A stretch of 64,000 nt of DNA from Streptomyces sp. SCSIO 30461 (GCF_037023745.1 NZ_CP146101.1:620001-684000), one strand, 5' to 3'. Numbered from the stretch's first letter, positions 54,593 through 64,000 are shown. Notes: generated from the letters alone by a model not told the origin. A program made the numbers and translations.

Positions 54593-55981
54593 TCAGGCCA
54601 CCGCGGTGAGCTCGCGCTGTTCGCGTGGTACGAAGCGCACCCGTGGGCGGCCCTGCCGCAGGTCCACGCGCATCCGCAGGCCCCCGACCCGTACCAGGAT
54701 CAGGCCGATCGCCGCCGCGGCGACCAGCGAGACCGCGCCGCCGGTGGCGAAGCCGACGCGGGCGCCGTAGGTGTCGGTGATCCAGCCGACGAAGGGGGCG
54801 CCCAGCGGTGTACCGCCGAAGAAGACCATCATGTACAGGCTCATCACCCGGCCCCGCATCGTCGGGTCGGTGGCCAGCTGCACCGAGGAGTTCGCGGTGA
54901 CGTTGACCGTCAGGCCGATCGTGCCGAGCGGTACGAGCAGCAGCGCGAACATCCAGAAGGACGGCGAAAGGGCCGCCACGATCTCCAGCGCGCCGAACAG
55001 AGCCGCCGCCGCGACCAGCATCCGCAGCCTGGAGGAGCCACGGCGGGCTGACAGCAGCGCGCCCGCCAGGGAACCGGCCGCCATCAGGGTGTTGAGCAGG
55101 CCGTAGCCGCCGGGGCCGACATGGAAGACCTGGTCGGCGAAGGCCGTCAGCCAGATCGGGAAGTTGAACGCGAAGGTGCCGACGAATCCGATCAGCACGA
55201 TCGGCCAGATCAGCTCGGGCCGCCCGGCGACGTACTTCAGCCCTTCGCGGAGCTGTCCCTTGCCGCGTGGGACGCGTTCGACCCTGTGCAGCTCGTTGGT
55301 GCGCATACGCAGCAGCGCGATCACGGGGGCCAGGAAGAACAGCCCGTTGAGCAGGAACGCCCAGCCGCTGCCCACCATGCTGATCAGGGCACCGGCGACG
55401 GCCGGGCCGACCAGTCGGGCCGACTGGAAGTTCGCCGAGTTCAGGCTGACGGCGTTGCGGATCTGGTCCGGGCCGACCATCTCGGAGACGAAGGACTGCC
55501 GGGTCGGGTTGTCGACCACCGTGACCATGCCGAGCAGGAGCGCGATCAGGTACACGTGCCAGACCTGGACGTGTCCCGAGAGGGTGAGGACGGCGAGCGC
55601 GAGCCCGCACAGTCCGAGCGCGGTCTGTGTGAGCAGCAGGATGTTGCGCTTGGGATACCGGTCGGCGATGACGCCGCCGTAGAGGCCGAAGAGCAGCATC
55701 GGCAGGAACTGGAGGGCCGTCGTGATGCCGACGGCGGCCGCGGAGCCGGTGAGGCTCAGGACGAGCCAGTCCTGGGTGATCCGGGCCATCCAGGTGCCCG
55801 TGTTGGAGACGATGGCTCCGGTGAAGAACAGCCGGTAGTTGCGGACCTTGAGGGACGAGAAGGTCGTGCTCTTCTTCCCCGTGTCCTCGACGGGTGGCCC
55901 GGGTGCCGGCTCGGGGGTGGGGTTCGGGTTGCGGTTCGGGGTCGGTCCGGGTGCGGAGTCTGCTCCGTGTCCCGTACTCAA
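54593..55981 (-). CDS. MFS transporter, DHA3/EntS-like
   Basis: 462 residues with about 12 membrane segments. N-terminal tail of about 38 residues is Pro/Asn-rich (PNRNPNPTPEPAPGPP). Loop motif GVIADRYPKRNILLL (about 104) is the MFS signature. Resembles exporters of drugs or siderophores. Lies 58 bases downstream of the MarR gene, the usual MarR-regulated efflux arrangement. Confidence 0.9.
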   Translation of the reverse strand: MSTGHGADSAPGPTPNRNPNPTPEPAPGPPVEDTGKKSTTFSSLKVRNYRLFFTGAIVSNTGTWMARITQDWLVLSLTGSAAAVGITTALQFLPMLLFGLYGGVIADRYPKRNILLLTQTALGLCGLALAVLTLSGHVQVWHVYLIALLLGMVTVVDNPTRQSFVSEMVGPDQIRNAVSLNSANFQSARLVGPAVAGALISMVGSGWAFLLNGLFFLAPVIALLRMRTNELHRVERVPRGKGQLREGLKYVAGRPELIWPIVLIGFVGTFAFNFPIWLTAFADQVFHVGPGGYGLLNTLMAAGSLAGALLSARRGSSRLRMLVAAAALFGALEIVAALSPSFWMFALLLVPLGTIGLTVNVTANSSVQLATDPTMRGRVMSLYMMVFFGGTPLGAPFVGWITDTYGARVGFATGGAVSLVAAAAIGLILVRVGGLRMRVDLRQGRPRVRFVPREQRELTAVA

Positions 55982-56039
55982 AAGGGCTCGCCTCCTTGCG
56001 CCGATCGGGTGAACGTCCGGGGCGTTCCGATCGGCTTGA

Positions 56040-56546
56040 TCAGTTCCCGGACGGTGGGGTCAGGTGTGCCAGCTTCTCCAGTACCGGGGCCGCTGCGCGC
56101 AGCTTGGCCCACTCGTCCTCGTCCAGACCCTCGGCGAGGGACGCCAGCCAGACGTTCCGCTTTCGGCGGCTCTCTTCGAGCATGGCCTCGGCCTGCTCGG
56201 TCTGGCTGACGACCTTCTGCCGGCGGTCATCGGGGTGCGGCTCCAGCCGGACCAGCCCCTTGGCCTCCAGCAGTGCCACGATGCGCGTCATCGACGGCGG
56301 CTGCACATGCTCTCTGCGGGCCAGCTCACCAGGGGTGGCGGAACCGCATCGGGCCAGGGTGCCGAGCACCGACATCTCGGTGGGGCTCAGCGACTCGTCG
56401 ACGCGCTGGTGCTTCAGGCGCCGGCCCAGCCGCATCACGGCCGAGCGGAGGGAGTCCACCGCGGCGGCGTCGATCGCGGCGTCCGCCGGTGTGCCCTCGG
56501 CCGCTGTGGTGTTCACCGCGGGACGGGAAAGGTCAGGCATGTTCAT
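56040..56546 (-). CDS. MarR family transcriptional regulator
   Basis: 168 residues. Winged helix with SPTEMSVLGTLARCGSATPGELARREHVQPPSMTRIVALLEAKGLVRLEPHPDDRRQ, the MarR DNA-binding signature (DDRR wing). Immediately before the start lies a perfect inverted repeat that should be its operator, so it likely represses itself and the downstream transporter until bound by a ligand. Confidence 0.93.
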   Translation of the reverse strand: MNMPDLSRPAVNTTAAEGTPADAAIDAAAVDSLRSAVMRLGRRLKHQRVDESLSPTEMSVLGTLARCGSATPGELARREHVQPPSMTRIVALLEAKGLVRLEPHPDDRRQKVVSQTEQAEAMLEESRRKRNVWLASLAEGLDEDEWAKLRAAAPVLEKLAHLTPPSGN

Positions 56547-56548
56547 TA

Positions 56549-56564
56549 GCGTAACTCATTACGC
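56549..56564. promoter_or_regulatory. Probable MarR operator
   Basis: GCGTAA-CTCA-TTACGC, a perfect inverted repeat directly upstream of the MarR start codon (2 bases away). Position and symmetry fit autorepression. Confidence 0.65.
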
Positions 56565-56683
56565 AGCCTAAGTACCAACCGGTTTCCGTGGGGCGCGGCG
56601 GGTGTACGAAGCGTCACCCGAATGGGTGACCCGAGGCCGGAAAGTGACGCGCCGAGCGGTTCCGGCCAGCGAACCTGGCTGAC

Positions 56684-56929
56684 ATGGCATCGACAGTGCT
56701 CAGTCTGAGAATGGACGAGGAGTTGCTTGCCCGGCTCCGGAAGCATGCCGCCAAACGCGGCATGAGCGTCCAGGACTATGTGGTCCGGACGCTCATGCGC
56801 GACGACTTCGACGAACGCTTCAAGGCGGCGGTCGATGAGACGGAGAGGTTCTACGGCCCCGGGGCCGGCCCGGGGTTCGGCCCCGGAGCCGCAGGGGCGG
56901 CGGGGATCCACGGCCGGCCCGGGCGCTGA
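56684..56929 (+). CDS. Ribbon-helix-helix protein
   Basis: 81 residues. STVLSLRMDEELLARLRKHAAKRGMSVQDYVVRTLMRDDF (about 3-42) is a CopG/Arc-type ribbon-helix-helix DNA-binding unit; the tail is Gly/Pro-rich. Small antitoxin-like or regulator protein; no toxin gene adjacent. Confidence 0.8.
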   Translation: MASTVLSLRMDEELLARLRKHAAKRGMSVQDYVVRTLMRDDFDERFKAAVDETERFYGPGAGPGFGPGAAGAAGIHGRPGR

Positions 56930-57087
56930 GTGACGGTCCCGACCGACTCACCCGATCGGGCGAATCCCCACTGATGGGGCCGGTCCCGTCCGGGTGGGTC
57001 CCGAGCCGAGCCTCCGTCTGAGTGGAGCCGCAGCCGGGGATCCCGGGCGGGCGGGGCCCGATCGTGGGCCGGATGGGGCGGTGCGAC

Positions 57088-58569
57088 CTATGTGAGCCCC
57101 AGGGCGGGCATCGCGTAGTAGAAGACGAACACCGCCGAGACGACGTACATCGCCACCGGCACCTCACGGCCGCGCCCGGCTGCCAGCCGCAGCACGGTGA
57201 AGGCGATGGAGCCGATGCCGATGCCGTTGGTGATCGAGTACGTGAAGGGCATCATCACCATGGCAAGGAACGCCGGCACGGCCACCGTGTAGTCGCTCCA
57301 GTCGATCTCCTTGACCGAACCCGCCAGGATCAGGAAGCCGACCGCCAGTAGCGCGGGCGTCGCCGCCTGGGACGGAACCATCGTGGCGAGCGGGGTGAGG
57401 AACAGCGACACCGCGAACAGCGCGCCGGTCACGACGGAGGCGAGACCCGTACGGGCGCCCTCGCCGACGCCCGCCGTGGACTCGACGAAGCAGGTGTTGG
57501 CGGAGGACGAGGTCGCCCCGCCCGCCGCGACGGCGATGCCGTCCACGATCAGGACCTTGTTGATCCCGGGGAACTCGCCCTTCTCGTCCGTCAGCTTCGC
57601 CTCGTCGCCGACGCCGAGGATCGTGCCCATCGCGTCGAAGAAGCAGGACAGCAGCACGGTGAAGACGAAGAGCGCGCCCGTCAGTGGTCCGACCTTCTCG
57701 AAGCCGCCGAAGAGGCTGACCTCTCCGACGAGGCCGAAGTCGGGTGTCGCCACCGGGTTGCCCGGCCACCCGGGGACGGTGAGGCCCCATGCCGTGCCCG
57801 GCAGGCTCGCGACCAGCTGGATCACGACGGCGACGCCGGTCATCACCACGATCGAGATCAGGATGGCACCTGGAACCCTGCGGATCATCAGCGCGAGGGT
57901 GAGCAGCGTGCCCAGGGCGAACACCAGTACCGGCCAGCCGCCGAGGTGGCCGGTGAGGCCGAGCTGGAGCGGGACGGTGGTGTGGGCGGCGTCCGGGATG
58001 CGGGAGACGAACCCCGAGTCGACCAGGCCGATCAGCATGATGAACAGGCCGATGCCGATGGCGATGCCCTTGCGTAGGCCGAGCGGCACGGCGTTCATCA
58101 CGCGCTCCCGCAGGCCCGTCGCGACCAGCAGCATCACGATGAGGCCGGCGAGCACCACCATGCCCATGGCGTCGGCCCAGCTCATCCGCGGTGCGAGCTG
58201 GAGCGCGACGACGGTGTTCACGCCGAGCCCGGCGGCCAGCGCGATCGGGACATTGCCGATGACGCCCATGAGCAGGGTGGTGAAGGCCGCGGTGAGCACG
58301 GTGGCGGTCACCAGCTGGCCGCTGTCGAGCTGGTGCCCGTACATGTCCTTCGCGCTGCCGAGGATGATCGGGTTCAGGACGATGATGTAGGCCATCGCGA
58401 AGAAGGTGGCGAAGCCGCCGCGTACCTCGCGGGAGATCGTGGAGCCTCGCTCGGAGACGCTGAAGAAGCGGTCGAGCGGGCCGTGTGGGGCGCCGTGGCC
58501 ACCCGCCTCCGGAGCGGATTCCGGGGTCTGCGGGTTGTCCGCTGGGGTGGCGGGGGGCGTGCGGGGCAT
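57088..58569 (-). CDS. NCS2 family purine permease (AzgA-like)
   Basis: 493 residues from ATG 58569, where GAGG sits upstream; an ATG at 58581 is possible. About 12-14 membrane segments; GLGVNTVVAL (about 127), the FDAMGTILGVGDEAKL signature (about 309-324) and SSSANTCFVESTAGVGEGARTGL match hypoxanthine/adenine/guanine:H+ symporters of the AzgA branch. The N-terminal 40 residues are hydrophilic. Confidence 0.9.
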   Translation of the reverse strand: MPRTPPATPADNPQTPESAPEAGGHGAPHGPLDRFFSVSERGSTISREVRGGFATFFAMAYIIVLNPIILGSAKDMYGHQLDSGQLVTATVLTAAFTTLLMGVIGNVPIALAAGLGVNTVVALQLAPRMSWADAMGMVVLAGLIVMLLVATGLRERVMNAVPLGLRKGIAIGIGLFIMLIGLVDSGFVSRIPDAAHTTVPLQLGLTGHLGGWPVLVFALGTLLTLALMIRRVPGAILISIVVMTGVAVVIQLVASLPGTAWGLTVPGWPGNPVATPDFGLVGEVSLFGGFEKVGPLTGALFVFTVLLSCFFDAMGTILGVGDEAKLTDEKGEFPGINKVLIVDGIAVAAGGATSSSANTCFVESTAGVGEGARTGLASVVTGALFAVSLFLTPLATMVPSQAATPALLAVGFLILAGSVKEIDWSDYTVAVPAFLAMVMMPFTYSITNGIGIGSIAFTVLRLAAGRGREVPVAMYVVSAVFVFYYAMPALGLT

Positions 58570-58796
58570 GCGGGACCTCATGAAAGGGGTACTTGCCGGT
58601 CCTCGCATGCTACTCGGAGCTTTCCGAATGTTCCTTGGATGTTCATACGAAGGATTCGGGCCGGGCGTAAACCGCTTCAGTATGAACGCATAAGATGAAG
58701 ATTGGTATCTCCGCGCGTAGATGACTGCGGTAGAGCCTCGGCAGCAGCCCGTCGGGGGCCCGTCGGGCGCTTGGGGCAGCCCCCTACACTGGCCGC

Positions 58797-59081
58797 ATGG
58801 CGAAGTGGACCCCCAGGCACGAGGCACCCGAGCCCCTTGAGGGGCCCGTCGTCGCCACCATCACCGGCGGCACGATCATCTGGTTCGTCCTGTTCCTCGT
58901 GCAGGTCCCCTTCTACGGCTGGTTCGCGGAGCGGGAGCTGACCTGGTGGGTGTGGACCTGCCTGGCCGGAGGCGGACTCGGGCTGATCGGCATCTGGTAC
59001 GTACGCAAGCGGGATGCGGCGATCAAGCGCGCGCAGGCAGCCGCCGCCGGGGACGGGGACCCCGTGTACCCCGCGACCTGA
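58797..59081 (+). CDS. DUF2530 small membrane protein
   Basis: 94 residues. Two membrane segments (about 20-42, ATITGGTIIWFVLFLVQVPF; about 52-70, WVWTCLAGGGLGLIGIWYV) separated by a short loop, with a charged tail. DUF2530 family of actinobacteria; often beside purine permease genes. Function unknown. Confidence 0.85.
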   Translation: MAKWTPRHEAPEPLEGPVVATITGGTIIWFVLFLVQVPFYGWFAERELTWWVWTCLAGGGLGLIGIWYVRKRDAAIKRAQAAAAGDGDPVYPAT

Positions 59082-59179
59082 CACTCCGGAGACCTGGCCC
59101 CGGAGACCGGTCCTGATCATGACTTGATCCGGACCTCCTCGGCGGGTGAACCCGCCCGTCCCGCCGTACCGTCGAGAGC

Positions 59180-61648
59180 ATGACGCAACGGGCTGGGAGC
59201 GACGGCCGCCCCGAGCCCGCCTCGGGCCAGGGCCGTGCGCTCATCGACGCGGGAGCGGAACTCGACCCCGTACACCCCGTCGCACCGCCCGTCCACCACT
59301 GCCCGGGCGGACTCACCGCCGCCGGGGTGGCCGAACGGGTCGCGCGCGGCGAGATCAACGACGTACCCCTGCGCAGCAGCCGGTCCACCGCTGACATCAT
59401 CCGCGGCAACGTCTTCACCCGCTTCAACGCCCTGATCGGTGTGCTGTGGGTGATCATGTTCATCGTCGCGCCTTTCCAGGACACCCTGTTCGGCTTCGTG
59501 ATCGTCGCCAACACCGGTATCGGCATCATCCAGGAGCTGCGGGCCAAGAAGACCCTGGACGGGCTCGCCGTGATCGGTGAGGCGAAACCCACCGTGCGGC
59601 GCGACGGGGTCGCCGCCGAGGTGTCCACATCCGCGATCGTGCTCGGGGACCTCATCGAACTCGGACCGGGCGACAAGGTCGTGGTCGACGGTGAGGTGGC
59701 CGAGGCGGACAACCTGGAAGTCGACGAGTCCCTGCTGACCGGCGAGGCGGACCCGGTGCTCAAGCGGTGCGGCGACCAGGTGATGTCCGGCAGCTTCGTG
59801 GTGGCGGGCGGGGGCGCCTTCACCGCCACCAAGGTGGGGCGGCAGGCGTACGCGGCGCAGCTCGCCGAGGAGGCGTCGCGGTTCACCCTGGTCAGCTCGG
59901 AACTGCGGTCCGGTATCTCCACCATCCTCAAGTACGTGACCTGGATGATGGTCCCGACGGCGATCGGTCTGATCGTCAGCCAGATGGTGGTGAAGGGCGA
60001 CGACATCAAGGACTTGATCGCCAGGACCGTCGGCGGGATCGTCCCGATGATCCCCGAAGGGCTGGTGCTGCTCACCTCCGTGGCCTTCGCGATCGGGGTG
60101 ATCAGGCTCGGTCGCAAGCAGTGCCTCGTGCAGGAACTGCCGGCGATCGAGGGTCTCGCCCGGGTCAGCGTCGTCTGCCTCGACAAGACCGGCACGCTGA
60201 CCGAGGGCGGGATGGACGTCACCGAGTTGCGCGTCCTCGGAGGTTTCGACCCGGCTTACGTGCAGAAGGTGCTCGGTGCGCTGGGGGAGTCCGATCCCCG
60301 GCCCAACGCCTCGCTCCAGGCGATCATCGAGGCGTATCCGGACAGCGACGACTGGCGCTGTACGCGTTCGCTGCCGTTCTCGTCCGCCCGCAAGTACAGC
60401 GGCGCCGCCTTCAGCGAGGGCGACGGCCAGAGCTCCGCGTGGCTGCTCGGGGCGCCTGACGTGCTGCTTCCGTCGGACGCTCCCGCGCTCGCGGACGTCG
60501 ACGCGCTCAACGAGAAGGGGCTGCGGGTGCTGCTGCTCGCCCGCGCGGCGCCCGAGACGGACGAGCTTGACGCGTCCGATGCCGCGGCCGGTGTCCGTCC
60601 CGCTGCCCTGGTCGTCCTGGAACAGCGGCTGCGGCCCGACGCCGCCGAAACCCTCGCCTACTTCGAGGAGCAGGACGTCGCGGCGAAGGTCATCTCCGGC
60701 GACAACGCCGTGTCGGTGGGCGCGGTCGCGGGGAAGCTCGGGCTGCCCGGTGCCGAGCACACCGTGGACGCCCGCCGGCTCCCCGCCGACCGGGACGCCA
60801 TGGCCGCCGAGCTCGACGCCAACGCGGTCTTCGGCCGAGTCACCCCGCGGCAGAAACGGGACATGGTCGACGCCCTCCAGTCCCGGGGCCACAACGTGGC
60901 CATGACTGGCGACGGTGTCAACGACGTACTCGCACTCAAGGACGCCGACATCGGGGTCTCCATGGGCTCGGGCTCGGAGGCCACCAAGGCGGTCGCCCAG
61001 ATCGTGCTGCTCAACAACAGCTTCTCCACCCTGCCGTCGGTGGTCGCCGAAGGCCGCCGGGTCATCGGCAACATCACGCGGGTGGCGACCCTCTTCCTCA
61101 CGAAGACGGTCTACTCGGTGCTGCTGGCGGTCCTGGTGGTGTGCTGGCAGGTGGAGTACCCCTTCCTGCCCCGCCACCTGACGCTGCTGTCCACCCTCAC
61201 CATCGGCGTACCGGCGTTCTTCCTCGCCCTCGCGCCCAACAAGGAGCGTGCCAAGCCGCACTTCGTACGGCTCGTGATGCGGTACGCGATCCCCGCGGGC
61301 ATCATCGCCGCGATGGCCACGTTCCTCACCTATCTGCTCGCCCGCTCCCACTACGGCGGCCCGGGCGCCCTGGAGGCGGAGACCAGCGCCGCGACCCTGA
61401 CCCTCTTCCTGGTCGCGCTGTGGGTCCTGGCGATCATCGCCCGCCCGTACACCTGGTGGCGGCTCGGCCTCGTGCTGGCGATGGCCTTCGGGTTCCTGCT
61501 GGTGCTGGTGGTGCCCTGGCTCCAGGACTTCTTCGCGCTGAAGCTGGTGGGGATCACGATGCCCTGGACGGCTGTGGGTATCGCGGTGGCGGCGGCGGTG
61601 GGGCTGGAGTTCGCGTGGCGGTGGGTGGACCGGCGCTTCCCCGCCTGA
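59180..61648 (+). CDS. Cation-translocating P-type ATPase
   Basis: 822 residues. Phosphorylation site DKTGTLTEGG (Asp335), M4 motif with PEGL (VPMIPEGLVLLTS, about 291-303), ATP hinge motif TGDGVNDVLALKDADIGVSMG (about 576-596) and about ten membrane segments, with a large group of C-terminal segments. The PEGL motif (not CPC) excludes the heavy-metal P1B type and suggests a P2/P3-like pump (Ca2+, Mg2+, Mn2+ or H+); cation unknown. Confidence 0.9.
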   Translation: MTQRAGSDGRPEPASGQGRALIDAGAELDPVHPVAPPVHHCPGGLTAAGVAERVARGEINDVPLRSSRSTADIIRGNVFTRFNALIGVLWVIMFIVAPFQDTLFGFVIVANTGIGIIQELRAKKTLDGLAVIGEAKPTVRRDGVAAEVSTSAIVLGDLIELGPGDKVVVDGEVAEADNLEVDESLLTGEADPVLKRCGDQVMSGSFVVAGGGAFTATKVGRQAYAAQLAEEASRFTLVSSELRSGISTILKYVTWMMVPTAIGLIVSQMVVKGDDIKDLIARTVGGIVPMIPEGLVLLTSVAFAIGVIRLGRKQCLVQELPAIEGLARVSVVCLDKTGTLTEGGMDVTELRVLGGFDPAYVQKVLGALGESDPRPNASLQAIIEAYPDSDDWRCTRSLPFSSARKYSGAAFSEGDGQSSAWLLGAPDVLLPSDAPALADVDALNEKGLRVLLLARAAPETDELDASDAAAGVRPAALVVLEQRLRPDAAETLAYFEEQDVAAKVISGDNAVSVGAVAGKLGLPGAEHTVDARRLPADRDAMAAELDANAVFGRVTPRQKRDMVDALQSRGHNVAMTGDGVNDVLALKDADIGVSMGSGSEATKAVAQIVLLNNSFSTLPSVVAEGRRVIGNITRVATLFLTKTVYSVLLAVLVVCWQVEYPFLPRHLTLLSTLTIGVPAFFLALAPNKERAKPHFVRLVMRYAIPAGIIAAMATFLTYLLARSHYGGPGALEAETSAATLTLFLVALWVLAIIARPYTWWRLGLVLAMAFGFLLVLVVPWLQDFFALKLVGITMPWTAVGIAVAAAVGLEFAWRWVDRRFPA

Positions 61649-61689
61649 AGGGGCGTGAAGCCCCCACCGCCCAGACTTCGACGACCTCC

Positions 61690-61728
61690 GCGGACGGACG
61701 ACCGCACGTGCTCCGCACCTCCGTCCGC
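61690..61728. terminator. Terminator between convergent P-ATPase and chaperone-like genes
   Basis: GCGGACGGA (61690-61698) pairs with TCCGTCCGC (61720-61728), 21-base loop, directly beside the stop codon of the minus-strand gene. Confidence 0.65.
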
Positions 61729-64000
61729 TCAGTCGAACCAGCGGTCCCGCGCCAGCTCCTCCGTCCGGGACGGGTCCTCCAGCAGGGCCGCCACCTCGAA
61801 GCGGCGCGGCCACTGGCCCGCCGCCCAGGCCAGGCCCGCGGCGACGCCCTCCAGCGTGGCCGCGTGGATGGCGCCGTCGGGGGTTCGGCGCCAGTCGAGT
61901 TCGATGCCGCCCGCGAGCAGCTCCTCGTGCTCGACGTACGAGCGCGGGGTGGTCGGGCCCAGCAGGGCGTGCACCGACGGCGGGACGTCATGCTCCTCGC
62001 CGACCGTGGTCACCTCGGCGTCGACCGCCTCGCTGAGCCGGCCGACCTGGAAGAGCTCCGCCAGGTCCGCCGCCCGATCCGGGGCGACCGGCAGCAGCGG
62101 CCGGCCGGCCGTGAGGGGCAGCAGGTCGGGAGCGTCGGCGACCAGGGCGTCGGACGCTTCCACCACCCGTACCTCGCCGTCGACCACCGCGCGCAGCTCG
62201 TCCGGCAGGGTCACCTGCTCAGGGTCCAGATCGGCGAGAGCGGTGTAGAGGGCGTGCAGCTGGGCGGGGCTGACCGGGCGGTCGGGGTCGGCGAGGCGGC
62301 CGAGCAGCTCGGCGGCGCCACCCGGTTCGTCGAGCAGGGTGGCGACGGAGGTGCGTACGCCCAGGGCGTGCAGCACCTGCTCGTCCTCGAAGCCCGTCGC
62401 GTCCGCCGAGTCGTAGAGACCGGCGAGCAGCGGATCACCGCCGGACGCCCGCAGACCGGCCGGGCGGCGGCCGTCGAGCACCGGGTGGTCGCGCAGCCAC
62501 CACGCGGTGTACGGGCGGATGGTCTCCGTCGTGCCGTCCGGCAGCAGCACCCTGACCGGCTGGGTGAGGGCGTCCCGCAGCGGCGGCTGCGCCAGCAGGG
62601 CGAGAGCCTGCGGCCAGCGGTCGTCGTCCACCAGGTCCAGATCGCGCACCGCGACGAGTTCCGTGGCCACGGGCGGCACGGGTGTGTCGGGCAGCCGGTC
62701 GAGGACGTCCTCGCACCACACGTCCACGGCGTCCAGCAGTCCGGCGTCGTCCGGTTCGGGGAAGTCCCCTTCGCGGGGGTCGAGTTCGTCGGGGTCGAGT
62801 ACGACATCGGTGGTCCGTACCAGTGCGAAGTTCGCCAGCACTCCGCAGGCGGCGAGGGGCTGCTCGCCCCAGCGTTCCGCCAGCTCCGCGTCCACCGAAG
62901 CCAGTTCGTCCTCGCGCATCACGGAGGCGAACGGGCTTCCCGGCAGCACGAGCTCGGCGGCCGGGGACAGCTCGCCGTCCTCGTCCGGCAGGGCGAGCGC
63001 GCCCAGCCACGGCTCGTCGCCCGGCTCCAGACCCGCGTCCCGCACCAGTGCGAGCACGATGTCGGCGAGTTCGTCGGCGTCCGGTGCCACTTCGGCGCTG
63101 TCCCACAGCGGCACGTCGTCGTCGAGCGATGCCGCGACCGCCGCCCGAACCTGCGGGGTCGTCAGCACGGCGCGAGGCGTCGCGGGCAGCGCACCCAGCT
63201 TCTCCAGGAGGGGGTGCGCGGCTTCCGGATGGGCCACCTTCAGCCCGAACCTGGCCAACCCCTGCGGGGTGTCGGGGGTCGGCAGCAGAACCTGGCGCGG
63301 ACCGATCGTGGTGCGCACCCGCTGCGGGGCGTGGAGTACGGCCCCTCGCTCCCCGGCCTCGTCGTCCTGCTCTTCCCCGGCCTCGTCCTCGTAGCCCTTG
63401 GCGCCGGGGGCGGCGAGCGGCACCGGAAGGCCCGAAAGGCGCTCGGGGTCCACCCCGGCGAGGCTGTCGTACAGCCGCCACCACCACGAAGGGTCCCGTT
63501 CGATCCCGGCGAGCCGGTCGATCGCCTCGGTCAGCGGAACGCGCGCCACGCCTAGGGTGCGCAGCTCCACGCGTCGTTCGAGCCCCGCGGGCAGCAGCGT
63601 CGGCAGCACATCCGCCAGAACGCGTACGGTGTCGGCGCCCGCGCCCTCCACGACCTCTGCCTCAAGGGGCCGCAATGCCACCACGTCGTCGGACGAGGGC
63701 TCGCCGGACCCCGCGGCGGGGGCGGCGGGCGCGGCCGGGGCGAGGAACGCGACACGCGGCAGCAGTTCCAGGATCGCCGCCCGCAGGGCGCCGTCCAGCT
63801 CGCCCTTGCCGAGTGGTCCGGGCACCAGGTCGATGGTGCCGGTGCCCACCGGCTGCCAGTCACCGAGCAGCTCGGCGTACGCCTGGGCCGCTCGCTGCAC
63901 CAGGAAGTCGGTGAGTGGCCCGGGCGCGTGGTGGCGGCGGGCCGTGTCGAGCGGGAGGGTCGCGATGAGCAGGGCGGGAACCCCGAGCGGCTCGTCGGTG
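61729..64000 (-). CDS. Large sacsin/Hsp90-like protein (partial)
   Basis: 757 codons visible; the N-terminus is beyond the window edge, where homologues carry a GHKL ATP-binding domain. The visible part is a multi-repeat, acidic protein without membrane segments (LPRVAFLAPAAPAAPAAGSGEPSSDDVVALRPLEAEVVEG, DPSWWWRLYDSLAGVDPERLSGLP). Matches from memory the C-terminal region of actinobacterial proteins annotated as sacsin N-terminal ATP-binding-like/Hsp90-like. Chaperone activity is unproven and not shown by sequence here. Confidence 0.6.
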   Translation of the reverse strand, partial: TDEPLGVPALLIATLPLDTARRHHAPGPLTDFLVQRAAQAYAELLGDWQPVGTGTIDLVPGPLGKGELDGALRAAILELLPRVAFLAPAAPAAPAAGSGEPSSDDVVALRPLEAEVVEGAGADTVRVLADVLPTLLPAGLERRVELRTLGVARVPLTEAIDRLAGIERDPSWWWRLYDSLAGVDPERLSGLPVPLAAPGAKGYEDEAGEEQDDEAGERGAVLHAPQRVRTTIGPRQVLLPTPDTPQGLARFGLKVAHPEAAHPLLEKLGALPATPRAVLTTPQVRAAVAASLDDDVPLWDSAEVAPDADELADIVLALVRDAGLEPGDEPWLGALALPDEDGELSPAAELVLPGSPFASVMREDELASVDAELAERWGEQPLAACGVLANFALVRTTDVVLDPDELDPREGDFPEPDDAGLLDAVDVWCEDVLDRLPDTPVPPVATELVAVRDLDLVDDDRWPQALALLAQPPLRDALTQPVRVLLPDGTTETIRPYTAWWLRDHPVLDGRRPAGLRASGGDPLLAGLYDSADATGFEDEQVLHALGVRTSVATLLDEPGGAAELLGRLADPDRPVSPAQLHALYTALADLDPEQVTLPDELRAVVDGEVRVVEASDALVADAPDLLPLTAGRPLLPVAPDRAADLAELFQVGRLSEAVDAEVTTVGEEHDVPPSVHALLGPTTPRSYVEHEELLAGGIELDWRRTPDGAIHAATLEGVAAGLAWAAGQWPRRFEVAALLEDPSRTEELARDRWFD

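Noticed and set aside
59117..61813. 898-residue minus-strand frame across the P-type ATPase
   Set aside because: Antisense of a gene with catalytic motifs intact; His/Gly/Glu-rich shadow product.

Overview
The window looks like a chromosomal piece of a Streptomyces or very close relative. Base composition is very GC-rich with strong G/C at third codon positions, GTG starts are frequent, translational-overlap operons (ATGA) are common, and several gene families are typical of the genus: RskA-type anti-sigma factor, DUF397/XRE pairs, CdgB, a DasR dre site at nagKA, DUF3263 and DUF2530. From memory, the order terD - arfB - cdgB - nagAK - otsBA - gpgS - threonine synthase - cold-shock protein - groEL2 matches the S. 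coelicolor SCO428x-SCO429x neighbourhood. I could not check this.

Layout. 1-6 kb: end of a molybdopterin oxidoreductase, an ECF sigma/anti-sigma pair (sigK-rskA), a few hypothetical genes and a FAD oxidoreductase. 5.9-9.7 kb: a PadR regulator divergent from a translationally coupled redox operon (NTF2-like protein, phytoene-desaturase-like flavoprotein, ferredoxin-type reductase). 9.7-24.7 kb, accessory: M1 peptidase, a large exported DNRLRE/FG-GAP protein divergent from a 2447-residue RHS/YD-repeat polymorphic toxin (HINT peptidase plus nonspecific-nuclease tip), a convergent DUF5959 gene that may be its immunity partner, and an IS630-family element with a frameshifted transposase. 24.8-42.4 kb, core: TerD-like protein, ArfB, flavin reductase, the diguanylate cyclase CdgB, PfkB kinase, nagK-nagA under a DasR dre site, otsB and otsA, glucosyl-3-phosphoglycerate synthase, a SAM-I riboswitch in front of a threonine-synthase-like gene coupled to a ThiS/MoaD-like sulfur carrier, a cold-shock protein with a long leader, and groEL2 under two tandem CIRCE operators. 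42.5-53 kb, plastic: a SpoIIE-type phosphatase with an exact internal PAS duplication, S66 peptidase, a broken DUF11 surface-protein gene, a SigE-family sigma factor and partner, a MITE-like element, an XRE-DUF397 gene fusion, and a PIN-domain protein. 53-64 kb: flavoprotein, PrmC-like methyltransferase, MarR/MFS operon with a visible operator, purine permease, P-type ATPase and part of a large sacsin/Hsp90-like protein.

The most striking unit is 37.77-39.53 kb. A SAM-sensing riboswitch controls a threonine-synthase-fold enzyme fused translationally to a small sulfur-carrier protein. That wiring suggests homocysteine/methionine synthesis from O-phosphohomoserine with protein-bound sulfide rather than threonine synthesis. 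The other main points of interest are the RHS toxin with its AT-richer tip, the PAS duplication, the XRE-DUF397 fusion, a perfect Crp-like palindrome upstream of cdgB, and the Tyr/Gly/Asp-rich insert inside the GGDEF domain.
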